Source of the DNA: a bacterium
GTDB taxonomy: Bacteria; Desulfobacterota; Binatia; HRBIN30; CADEER01
DNA: 34,860 nucleotides
Assembly (NCBI GenBank): GCA_030430165.1
Contig: JAUIGL010000067.1
Span: 1-34,860, forward strand
Direction: 5' to 3'
In this document: positions 7,448 to 14,595 of the stretch, one piece after another
Layout: each line of letters starts with the position of its first letter
Numbering within the stretch: position 1 is the first letter of the stretch
Notes under the pieces: generated by a model
Told to the model about the DNA's origin: nothing
Databases searched by the model: none
Seen by the model: only the letters and a program-made list of their open reading frames with translations
Program-made: the position numbers and the translations under genes

Positions 7448-8750
7448 ATGACCACTCTCGCTTTCCGCTCTCGCACTCTGTCGATCCTCCTCGTCTCCTG
7501 CCTTCTGGTCGGAGCCGGCCTCGGCTGTGGGTCCGACGACGACGACGAGGGCCAGGAAGCGTGAACGTCTACTACAACACCGACATCCGCCCGCTGCTCG
7601 TATTCGTCGAGTGGGCGGAAGAGCCCGAGCTGGTGCGCCGCGCCGCAATGGTGCTCGACCTCCTCTTTCTCGACATAGCGCTGCACCTTCACGAGGGCAC
7701 CTTCGGCGCCACCCACGGCCGCTCCTACATCAAGAACAAGGCCTCGGCGACCACTGAGGGCACATTCGACCCGGCCAAGTTCATGTTCGAAGACACCGCT
7801 CTGCCCTGGGCGAGCCGCCGCGACGCGACGACCGCGGTGCTGGCGCACGCGCGACGCTACCGCATCCCCGAGGTGATCCGCCGCATCGCAGCCGACGACA
7901 CGCCGATGGTCGATCGCGAGCGCATGAACCTTCTTCTCGAAGAGGTGCCGCCGGCCGACGCGCAGACTTGCGAGCCGGGAGCACCGCTGGGCTGGGACTG
8001 GTGCGACGTCGAGTACCTGCCGTATTGGTGGGGCACCAACGCGTTCATCGTGTGGAGCCACGTCGGGCTGACACTCCAGGAGGGCTACGCGTGGGGCCTG
8101 TTCGACGCGCAGTTCGCTGCTTTCGCCGATCTCGCCGAGCTCGTCTGGGATCCGAACGACTTCGACCGCTCGGTGCAGACCGCGTACACGCTGCTGCGCA
8201 GCTTCTGGCCGGCCGCGCACTTCGCGCTGCTGAACGAGGTCAACACCTACACGTACCGCACCGAGAGCTACATGCTGTCCACGGCGACGCCTACGTCGCG
8301 CTCTACTCGCGCAACCCGGTGGATTGGCGCGCCAACCAACCCGAAGTGTTCGAGAACGGCGGGCTCGACTTCGACCTGGTCGCCAGAGGCAGCGCCAGCA
8401 ACGTGTGGATCGTCGAGCTCGGCAGCTCGGACGAGTGGCCCGGCGGCTTCGCGAGCTTCCAGGCCGCTTTCGACGAGTCCCTCGTCACCTTCCCTGAGGT
8501 CGGCGCCGCACCGCTCGAGGTGGTCTACCAATCACCGAGCCAGGGCACGGTGAGCTTCGGTTGGGAGGCGGACCTGGTGGTCGACGGCAGCACACAGCCG
8601 ATCGCCGACTACGGGCGCTACGACAACCCTTTCCTCAAAACCGACTTCCTCGACACCCGCTACGAGATCTCCAACGGCAAGTCGTCACTCGTACTCGACT
8701 TCACCGACCTCGAGGACGAGAGCCGCGACATACGCGAGGCCAGTTCATAG
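7448..8750 (+). pseudogene. Broken gene for a large lipoprotein of an uncharacterised family (two frame breaks, apparent internal deletions)
   Basis: Three frames follow each other as pieces of one protein. Frame 1 (7448-7564) is a lipoprotein signal ending LGCGSDDDDE. Frame 2 begins at 7561 (GTGA overlap) and carries NVYYNTDIRPLLVFVEWAEE, GATHGRSYIKNK, DRERMNLLLEE, WWGTNAF and NTYTYRTESYMLS. After about 8280 it degenerates, and frame 3 continues with HGDAYVALYSRNP, NVWIVELGS, VYQSPSQGTVSFGW and a stop at 8750. From memory, family members are around 700-900 residues: a long domain precedes the NVYY region, and after YMLS comes a stretch on the AQDYR pattern long before GDGYVALYS. Both joins therefore look like internal deletions, not single-base errors. 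The remaining 433 codons are unlikely to make a working protein. Confidence 0.65.
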
Positions 8751-8752
8751 TC

Positions 8753-8784
8753 GTCCGGTATCGCGGCTTGGCGCGATACCGGAC
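8753..8784. promoter_or_regulatory. Strong 13-bp hairpin between the pseudogene and the EthD gene
   Basis: GTCCGGTATCGCG (8753-8765), loop GCTTGG, CGCGATACCGGAC (8772-8784): a perfect 13-bp stem starting 3 nt after the upstream stop and ending 20 nt before the EthD start. There is no T-run, so a classical terminator is unlikely on the plus strand. An operator, a processing hairpin or a small dispersed palindrome fits better. Core CGGTATCG is shared with the repeat at 381-413. Confidence 0.5.
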
Positions 8785-8804
8785 TACCTCCTCGAGAGAA
8801 CCCA

Positions 8805-9545
8805 ATGGAAAAACTCATCTATCTCATCTGGGATCACCCCCCGGAAGGTTCGCACGAATGGAACGACGTCATCGTGGGCGATTGCGCACAAAGGCTGCTG
8901 GCGCTCGACCCCCTTGGCCTCTCGATCAACGTCGACGACGCGGACTCGAACATTCCAGGGTCGACACCGCTGCCGGAGAACGAGCTCGCCGTGGTCGCCC
9001 AGGTTTCGATCTGGCTTCATGCGTACGATTTTCGCGCCGACTACGAGGCGATCCTCGGCGAGTACGGAATTCGGCGCGCCGGCTATCTGGTGACGGAGTC
9101 GAGCTGGACCGACTATGGCCGAAACGAGCACCATCCCCAGCCCCGCGACTGGCCCGATGGCGCGCGCTCGCCCGGGGTTTCGACCCTCACCATGCTCGAG
9201 CGCCCCGCTCGACTGAGTTACGAGAACTGGCTCGGGCATTGGCACAGCCACCAGGGTCCGATGCCACAGTGGATGCAGCCGCGCACGCGCTACATCCGCA
9301 ACACGGTGACCCGAGGGATCACCGCGGGCGCTCCCCCCTACGCGGGCATCATCGTCGAGGGCTGGCCCAGCCTCGATCATGTGACCGACCACGACCTCTA
9401 CTTCGGCGGCAAGGGCTCCGCGGAGCGGACGCGAAAGAACATCCGGGTGATGCTCGACAGCATTACGCACATGTGTGACCTCGACCGGATTCGCAACTTC
9501 GCCATGAGCGAGTACCTGATGAAAACGCCGGGCTGGGAACTCTGA
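8805..9545 (+). CDS. EthD-domain-like (dimeric alpha/beta barrel) protein
   Basis: A 246-residue soluble protein. The C-terminal half, LSYENWLGHWHSHQGPMPQW followed by RYIRNTVTRG and YAGIIVEGWPSLDH, fits the EthD-like ferredoxin fold, with W-HW-HQGP as its signature. The N-terminal half (about residues 1-110) may be a second, more diverged copy, since two-domain EthD proteins are known. EthD relatives accompany aromatic, ether and polyketide degradation or tailoring genes. The ATG at 8805 follows the hairpin at 8753-8784. The SnoaL-like gene begins 66 nt downstream on the same strand, so they probably form one operon. Substrate unknown. Confidence 0.75.
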   Translation: MEKLIYLIWDHPPEGSHEWNDVIVGDCAQRLLALDPLGLSINVDDADSNIPGSTPLPENELAVVAQVSIWLHAYDFRADYEAILGEYGIRRAGYLVTESSWTDYGRNEHHPQPRDWPDGARSPGVSTLTMLERPARLSYENWLGHWHSHQGPMPQWMQPRTRYIRNTVTRGITAGAPPYAGIIVEGWPSLDHVTDHDLYFGGKGSAERTRKNIRVMLDSITHMCDLDRIRNFAMSEYLMKTPGWEL

Positions 9546-9611
9546 CACAGCCGAGCAGCGATACGCTCGCAAGAGATGCGCAGCGATAGAGCAACAGGAG
9601 GAGATGACGCG

Positions 9612-10208
9612 ATGAGCAAGACCGCCCCCCGCCCGACGATCACCAAGAAAGCCATGGGCATTCGCCCCGGACTACCTCTCAACGTGTCGCAGGGCGGCAT
9701 CGAAGAGCTTCGCAAGGACGTTCAGCGATTGATGGACATCGAAGCGATCAAACAGCTGAAGCATGCGTACTTTCGCTGCATCGATTCGTGCAACGTCGAG
9801 GAGATGGGCGAGCTGTTCCTCGAAGACGCCACCGTCCACTACATCGGCGGCTTCTACGAATGGAAGTTCGACAGTCGCGCGGAGCTGCTGAAGGCCGTGG
9901 GCGAATCCTTCACCAAGAAGGCGATCGGCCACCACAACGCCCACACACCGGAGATCCAGATGCTGAGTGAAACCGAAGCGACGGGCCTCTGGTACTTCTG
10001 CGACGATATGTACGTCCTCGATCTCGACTTCCACGTGACGGGATCGGGGATCTATTTCGACGAGTACGAAAAGCGCGAGGGGCGGTGGTGGATCCGATCC
10101 ACGAAATACCATCGACTCTACGAGTGGAGCGGCCGACTCGACGAAGCGAGGAAGCTCTCCGCCCACTACCTCGGCCAGTTCGGCCCGGATCAGCCGTCCA
10201 GGGAATAA
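9612..10208 (+). CDS. SnoaL-like (NTF2 fold) protein
   Basis: A 198-residue protein with an NTF2/SnoaL-4 type domain at about residues 35-170: IEAIKQLKHAYFRCIDSCN, then MGELFLEDATVHY, GHHNAHTPEIQML, and a closing strand region GRWWIRSTKYHRLYEW. The family contains dehydratases, cyclases, isomerases and small-molecule binders, often next to aromatic or steroid degradation genes. The first 30 residues are basic and probably unstructured. The start is ATG 9612 because AGGAGGAG (9596-9603) lies 8 nt upstream; the ATG at 9604 is in another frame, and an in-frame start 36 nt upstream lacks such a site. It lies downstream of the EthD gene. Confidence 0.82.
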   Translation: MSKTAPRPTITKKAMGIRPGLPLNVSQGGIEELRKDVQRLMDIEAIKQLKHAYFRCIDSCNVEEMGELFLEDATVHYIGGFYEWKFDSRAELLKAVGESFTKKAIGHHNAHTPEIQMLSETEATGLWYFCDDMYVLDLDFHVTGSGIYFDEYEKREGRWWIRSTKYHRLYEWSGRLDEARKLSAHYLGQFGPDQPSRE

Positions 10209-10276
10209 AGCGCCCCGTGGGTACAAGTGGCAGACGCCGATCAAACGGCATCACATCCGATCGTGAAAATTCGGCG

Positions 10277-11365
10277 TCAGACCTCCATCCAAGCGCGCTC
10301 CGCGGCGGACCGCCGGGCCGCCTCGAGCACGCGCAGCGCGACCAGACCATCGGCGAACCCTGCGGGCTCGGATCGCGAAGGCGATGGCCGCCCCTCGATG
10401 AGGGCCCGGAAGCAGGTGGCGAGCCGGGTGTAGGCCGGCACGTCGAGTCCGTGGCCGATCATGCGTTCGTATTCGGTCTCGAGCGCGCCCTCGGGCGCCG
10501 GCGAGACCTCGCCGCCCTGAAGATCGGCGTCCACCGGAACCTGCCGAGTCCCCTCGGCATCGGCCACGAAGACCTTGCTGCCAACCCCTTCGATCCACGC
10601 GGTTCCGCGCGTACCGGCCACCCGGGTCTCGATCATCGGCGGCGAGCGATCGGCGCAGGTGCTCTGCATCGTGCCGACGCAGCCGTTCGCCATGCGGAAC
10701 TGCACGATGAATCCGTCCTCGGCGCTCATGTCGCGGGCGCCAACGTGGGGCAGGCTCGCGCTCACGGATTCGAACTCGCCCAGCGTCACGCGGACTTGAT
10801 CGATCACCTGCGAACCGTGCGCACCGAGCCAGCCGCCGCCCTGCTGCGCGTCCGCCCACCATTCCGGCAGCTCGGCGCCGGCGTCGGCGAGCATTCCGAC
10901 ATGGAGCAGCACCGTCGCCAGTCGCGGCTCGCCGATCGCGCCGCCGGCAACACAGCGAGCCAGCATGGCCTGCCCCGCATCGAAGCGGTACTCCGTGCCC
11001 ACCAACGCGACGACACCCGCCCGCGCCGCGGCATCCACGAGGGCCTCGCCCTCGGCGACATCCCTGGCCAACGGCTTCTCGCAAATCACGTTCTTGCCCG
11101 CATCGATCGCCGCGTGCGCGATCGCCGCATGCGAGTGGGGCGGCGTCGCGATGGTGATGGCGTCGACCCCGGGCAGTGCCAGCGCCTCGTCGACCGAAAC
11201 GAGCGCCTCGGGGACCTCGAAGAGCTTCGCCCGGCGCCCGGTCTTCGCGGCATCACGACCGACGATCGCGCACACATCGAAGCCCGCATCACGCAGCGCG
11301 CGTACGTGGGTGAAGCACCCGAATCCCGTTCCGAATACGACGACGCCTGGTGTCCTGTCCGACAT
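10277..11365 (-). CDS. Gfo/Idh/MocA-family NAD(P)-dependent oxidoreductase
   Basis: A 362-residue two-domain dehydrogenase. The N-terminal Rossmann fold starts GVVVFGTGFGCFTHVRALRD, a GxGxxG-like nucleotide site with the last Gly replaced by Cys. The motif VICEKPLARDVAEG (about residues 90-103) is the family's EKP signature. The C-terminal alpha/beta domain includes GGGWLGAHGSQVIDQVRV, where the His is in the usual catalytic or substrate position. Members oxidise or reduce sugars, inositols and related alcohols; the substrate is not predictable here. I start at ATG 11365 (MSDRTPGV), the natural edge of the domain; the frame remains open 63 nt further. It runs towards the SnoaL gene. Confidence 0.88.
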   Translation of the reverse strand: MSDRTPGVVVFGTGFGCFTHVRALRDAGFDVCAIVGRDAAKTGRRAKLFEVPEALVSVDEALALPGVDAITIATPPHSHAAIAHAAIDAGKNVICEKPLARDVAEGEALVDAAARAGVVALVGTEYRFDAGQAMLARCVAGGAIGEPRLATVLLHVGMLADAGAELPEWWADAQQGGGWLGAHGSQVIDQVRVTLGEFESVSASLPHVGARDMSAEDGFIVQFRMANGCVGTMQSTCADRSPPMIETRVAGTRGTAWIEGVGSKVFVADAEGTRQVPVDADLQGGEVSPAPEGALETEYERMIGHGLDVPAYTRLATCFRALIEGRPSPSRSEPAGFADGLVALRVLEAARRSAAERAWMEV

Positions 11366-11452
11366 CGTCGGAGAATAGCGGAGTCTGCGCTTGGAGTCGC
11401 GCCCAAGCAGGCGCCGGAGACACGCCACCTCGACCGAAGACGATCCCCCTTC

Positions 11453-12058
11453 TCACCCCGCCGAAGGCTTCGCGGGTAGCGACTCGTAGCCGGGCTCCAA
11501 CTCCACGCCGGAAGAGTTCACGAACATCGACAGCATCGTGTACTGCCCGACGACGAACAGGATCTCGACGAGTTGCTTGTCAGAGAACTCCGCGGCGAGA
11601 TTCGCCCAAACTTCGTCCGAGACGTGCTGACGCTCGTGAAGCTCGTCCGCCGCCTCGAGAAGCGCCCGCTCGGCGGCCGACCAGCCCTCGGCAGTCGGCC
11701 CGACCGGGACGCGCGCAATCTCCTCTCTCGTCAAGCCGGCTTCGAGCGCGTACTCCAAGTGGTGGCCCCATTCGAAGTGACTCCGGCAGTTCCACGCTGC
11801 CCGCAAGGCGAGCAGCTCGGAGTCGCGACGTGTCAGGGCGCCCTTCCGAGCAATCGTCCTCGAGAAGTCGAGAAAGGGATCCATCAGTTCCGGATGATGG
11901 GCGACCGTCTTCAGCATTACCGGAAGCGCTCTGCTTTCGCCCCGGCTGCCCTCCTCGGCATGCGCTTCGGCCTGCGGCGGCTCGGCACGCGCCATGCCCG
12001 CCAGCTTCTCGAGAATCTTCGGGCTCCATTCACTGATCTCAAGCGGTCGAATGCGCAT
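11453..12058 (-). CDS. Carboxymuconolactone decarboxylase/AhpD-like protein
   Basis: A 201-residue all-helical protein of the CMD/AhpD family. The core is ALTRRDSELLALRAAWNCRS, HFEWGHHLEYALEAGLT and a C-terminal helix, DKQLVEILFVVGQYTMLSMF. The typical CxxC redox pair is not complete: one Cys (AAWNCRS) precedes the EWGHH motif. This resembles the large subgroup of AhpD-fold proteins found with aromatic or steroid degradation genes, whose reactions are often unknown. The start is ATG 12058, preceded by GAAGGAG at suitable spacing; the frame is open a further 81 nt upstream. It is on the same strand as the dehydrogenase downstream, with an 87-nt gap. Confidence 0.85.
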   Translation of the reverse strand: MRIRPLEISEWSPKILEKLAGMARAEPPQAEAHAEEGSRGESRALPVMLKTVAHHPELMDPFLDFSRTIARKGALTRRDSELLALRAAWNCRSHFEWGHHLEYALEAGLTREEIARVPVGPTAEGWSAAERALLEAADELHERQHVSDEVWANLAAEFSDKQLVEILFVVGQYTMLSMFVNSSGVELEPGYESLPAKPSAG

Positions 12059-12373
12059 CGCTGAATCTCCTTCGAGGCTCGCTGCCGTGGCGATGGTGAC
12101 GAGCCCGGGCGGCCCGACCACATGGTGCCACCCGACCACAGGATTGGCGAGAGGCTAGCACCGGGGGCAAGAAGCCGGCCGAGGTTCAGTCGCGCTTCTG
12201 CCCTTCGTCGGCGAACGCTCACGCCCGCTTCATCGAGTGCATCGAGCACGGCGCCGATACCGTCGTCCATGCATACTACCGTCGAGGCGAAGAGCCGGCG
12301 GGAGGCGTTGTCGATGCCGTCGCCCCGCCTAGTACACTCGTCGGTATCAGCGCCGAGGCTAGAAGCCGCAGGC
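12059..12373. other. Intergenic stretch with no supported gene
   Basis: 315 bp between the CMD and VOC genes, both on the minus strand. A minus-strand frame beginning at 12270 (MDDGIGAVLDALDEAG) is open but runs out of frame into the CMD gene, with no recognisable domain or ribosome site. I treat it as chance in GC-rich DNA. The stretch presumably holds the CMD promoter; no clear -35/-10 pair or terminator was seen. Confidence 0.5.
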
Positions 12374-12958
12374 TCACGGCACTTCGGGTCCCTGTTGCCG
12401 ATCTCGCTGCACCAGCTCGGATGCCGAAACTCCGGCCTCGAACTTCGCCAGCAGCTCTTGTGGATCGAACTCGACGCCGAGGGGGTTCGCTGCGAACGCC
12501 CCCGACCTCATGAACTCGATCAGATCCTCTTCGGTTTCGAAATTGTCGATCTGCAGCTCGACCTGGTTGCCATCGGGGTCGTGGTAGTACAGCGACGTCG
12601 TCGGACCGTGGTTGATGCACCAATACGGGCGAATCCCCTCTTTCGCCAAGCGGGCGTAGGTGTGCAGCAGATCACCGAGCCCGGCATAGGTGAAGGCGAC
12701 ATGATCGAGACCGGTCGCCTGCTGCGGAGCGCGCGCCGAGGGATCGTTGACCAGGGCGACCCGGTGATGCTCGTCGTCGTAGGTGAGGAAGGCGAGGAAC
12801 TCATTCGCAAAGCCGATCCGCGCCCCTAGGACTTTCGTCCACCAAGCCTGGGCCTCCTCGAAGTGGGATGTCCGCAAGACCAGGTGCGCGAGCTTTGCCG
12901 GACTGACTTCCCCGGCGATACCGCGCAGCGGCTCGGCGCGGTGACGCGCCGAGCTCAT
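12374..12958 (-). CDS. VOC-fold enzyme, probable single-module extradiol ring-cleavage dioxygenase
   Basis: A 194-residue protein with one pair of beta-alpha-beta-beta-beta modules, as in catechol 2,3-dioxygenase-like (type I extradiol) enzymes. H25 (LAHLVLRT), H117 (NHGPTTSLYYHDPDG) and E134 (NQVELQI) fit the Fe(II) His-His-Glu triad, and H86 (GLDHVAFTY) sits where extradiol enzymes carry their acid/base His. All four being present favours catalysis over mere binding. The C-terminal tail of about 50 residues is outside the domain. The ATG (12958) overlaps the stop of the FAH-family gene as ATGA, so the two are co-translated and the product of cleavage may be the hydrolase's substrate (inference). 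Confidence 0.82.
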   Translation of the reverse strand: MSSARHRAEPLRGIAGEVSPAKLAHLVLRTSHFEEAQAWWTKVLGARIGFANEFLAFLTYDDEHHRVALVNDPSARAPQQATGLDHVAFTYAGLGDLLHTYARLAKEGIRPYWCINHGPTTSLYYHDPDGNQVELQIDNFETEEDLIEFMRSGAFAANPLGVEFDPQELLAKFEAGVSASELVQRDRQQGPEVP

Positions 12959-13818
12959 CGCTCGCCTCGCTTCGCTGCCGGTTCGACGACGTTGCGCAGC
13001 GTGCCGATCCCTTCACCCGAAACTTCGACGACGTCCCCCTCGACCAGAAATCGCCCCTGGAAGAAACCGACCCCAGCCGGCGAGCCGGTAAGCACGACGT
13101 CCCCCGGCTCGAGGCTCACGTAGCGCGAGATGAGCGCAAGGCACGTCGGAACATCGAAGACGAGCGCGCTGGTTCGCGCCCGTTGATACTCGGTGCCGCT
13201 CACCGAACAACTGATCTCCAGATCGAGCGGCAGCTCGACCTCGTCCATCGTCACCAGGCAAGGCCCCATCGGCTTGAACGAATCGAAGCCCTTGGCATGC
13301 GACAGCTCGAAGATCTGCCCGCCCATCGCCTTGGCCTGGACGTCGCGTGCCGAGACGTCGTTTGCCATGGTGATGCCGGCGACATGGCGCCAAGCGGTCG
13401 AAGCGTCGAGATCGCGACCACCACGCCCGATCACCACCGCGAGCTCGCATTCGTGATCGACCTGCCCCGGCGCGATCTCGGGCATGTAGATCGGGTCGTT
13501 CGGACCCGTCACCGCACTCGACGGCACGAAGAAGAAAACAGGCTCCTTCGGCGCCTCGAACGCACCGAGCACCGAGCGCAACTCCTCGACGTGGTCGTGG
13601 TAGTTGATGCCGACGCAAATCACTTTGGGCGGTCTCGGCACCGGAGCGAGCAGACGGGCTTCGCCGAGCGGTAGCCGCTTGCGAACCGTCGCATCACGGC
13701 AAGACTCGACGCCGCCAGCCGCCAAGCACGCTCCGAGATCCCGGTAGGGCAAATCCAGGAGCGCGACCTCGTCGCCTTCGATCCGACCGATTCCTTCAGA
13801 GTGAGACACGAGACGCAT
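12955..13818 (-). CDS. Fumarylacetoacetate hydrolase (FAH)-family protein
   Basis: A 287-residue protein. The N-terminal cap (about residues 1-70) is followed by the FAH catalytic domain: KVICVGINYHDHVEEL, VDHECELAVVIGRGGRDLD (acidic metal ligands), GITMANDVSARDVQ, HAKGFDSFKPMGP and VVLTGSPAGVG. Family members hydrolyse C-C bonds in diketo acids or hydrate/decarboxylate ring-cleavage products. The start is ATG 13818 with GGAGGG about 9 nt upstream; the frame is open much further through the divergent TetR gene, but that is chance. First gene of the FAH-VOC operon. Its promoter region carries the two TGCAGTGTTACTGCA dyads, so it is likely repressed by the neighbouring TetR protein. Confidence 0.9.
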   Translation of the reverse strand: MRLVSHSEGIGRIEGDEVALLDLPYRDLGACLAAGGVESCRDATVRKRLPLGEARLLAPVPRPPKVICVGINYHDHVEELRSVLGAFEAPKEPVFFFVPSSAVTGPNDPIYMPEIAPGQVDHECELAVVIGRGGRDLDASTAWRHVAGITMANDVSARDVQAKAMGGQIFELSHAKGFDSFKPMGPCLVTMDEVELPLDLEISCSVSGTEYQRARTSALVFDVPTCLALISRYVSLEPGDVVLTGSPAGVGFFQGRFLVEGDVVEVSGEGIGTLRNVVEPAAKRGER

Positions 13819-13849
13819 AGGAGACGACCCTCCAAGTCGAGAACTTGTG

Positions 13850-13864
13850 TGCAGTGTTACTGCA
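13850..13864. promoter_or_regulatory. TetR-type operator, copy 1
   Basis: TGCAGTGTTACTGCA: TGCAGT, 3-nt spacer, ACTGCA, a perfect dyad 32 nt upstream of the FAH-family start codon. Repeated identically at 13912-13926, 62 bp away. The divergent TetR gene makes that protein the obvious binder (inference). Confidence 0.72.
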
Positions 13865-13911
13865 GAAGCGAAACCGACGCAACGAAATAGTCCGGTTGCA
13901 GAGACCGCCCC

Positions 13912-13926
13912 TGCAGTGTTACTGCA
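13912..13926. promoter_or_regulatory. TetR-type operator, copy 2
   Basis: Identical to copy 1, including the spacer GTT and its orientation. It lies 73 bp upstream of the TetR start. The 62-bp centre-to-centre distance is about six helical turns, so both sites face the same side of the DNA. Confidence 0.72.
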
Positions 13927-13998
13927 CAGGGCCTCGAGACCGGCCGGGCGACCGGCTTCGACGGCGCGGCGCTCAAAAAAACCACTACAGGCACAGAC

Positions 13999-14595
13999 AT
14001 GCCCCAGACCAGGACGACGACTTCCCGCGAAGACAAGGTAGAGGACTTGCTCGACGTCGCCGAGGCGCTCTTCGAGGAGCACGGCTTTGCCGGCACCAGC
14101 ACCGCCCGCCTGGCGCGCACCGCGGGCGTTAGCGAGAAAACTCTCTTTTGGTACTTCCCCTCCAAGGACCACGTTTTGGTCGCCGTGGTCGAACGGGCGG
14201 CGGTGCGCATCGACGCTCGCTTGCGGCGCCGCCGGCGCCCGGGCGACAGCATCGCCGCAGGGCTCTACCGAGTGCTGCGGGCGATGCGCTCGATCCGCCA
14301 TCTGTTGCCGGCAATGCACCAGCGCGCCGAGGTGTCCGAGCACGTCGCGGTAAGCCGCGAGCGCTTCCGCGCGTTCCACCGGCGCGCCATCGCCGCCGGC
14401 TTGCACGCTGCCGGAGTACCGGAAGAGGATCTCGAAGCCGCCGTAACCATCGTCGTCTGCTTCGCCGACGGCGCCCTGCTGCGCAACATCGGCGATCGCG
14501 AGCTGCGCCGTCTCTGCGATACCCTGGTCGAGCGGCTGAGTAGCGCGCGGATGTCGCGGTCCCGCGGAACAAGAAAGCGAGCGACACTACAGTGA
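13999..14595 (+). CDS. TetR-family regulator of the divergent aromatic-degradation genes
   Basis: A 198-residue TetR protein. The N-terminal HTH spans about residues 13-60: LLDVAEALFEEHGFAGTSTA, then the recognition helix region VSEKTLFWYFPSKDHVL. The C-terminal helices (about 70-190) form the ligand and dimer domain and are Arg/Ala-rich. TetR proteins usually repress the divergent operon and themselves, and here two identical dyads occupy the 180-bp divergent region. The stop overlaps the GTG of the FAD monooxygenase (GTGA, 14592-14595), so regulator and monooxygenase are made from one transcript. The inducer is probably the aromatic substrate or a pathway intermediate (inference). Confidence 0.92.
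   Translation: MPQTRTTTSREDKVEDLLDVAEALFEEHGFAGTSTARLARTAGVSEKTLFWYFPSKDHVLVAVVERAAVRIDARLRRRRRPGDSIAAGLYRVLRAMRSIRHLLPAMHQRAEVSEHVAVSRERFRAFHRRAIAAGLHAAGVPEEDLEAAVTIVVCFADGALLRNIGDRELRRLCDTLVERLSSARMSRSRGTRKRATLQ

Noticed and set aside
7968..8750. A separate 260-codon gene in the third frame of the broken lipoprotein
   Set aside because: Its first 100 codons are the shadow of the preceding frame; only the part after about 8280 looks like protein, so it was taken as the end of the broken gene.
12122..12829. A 235-codon plus-strand frame over the gap between the CMD and VOC genes
   Set aside because: Most of it lies opposite the VOC gene and the rest is low-complexity Ser/Arg; no ribosome site.
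14585..14594. CACTACAGTG dyad at the start of the FAD monooxygenase gene as a third TetR site
   Set aside because: Only a 4-2-4 dyad, differs from the TGCAGT-n3-ACTGCA sites, and lies inside the overlap of two coding regions.
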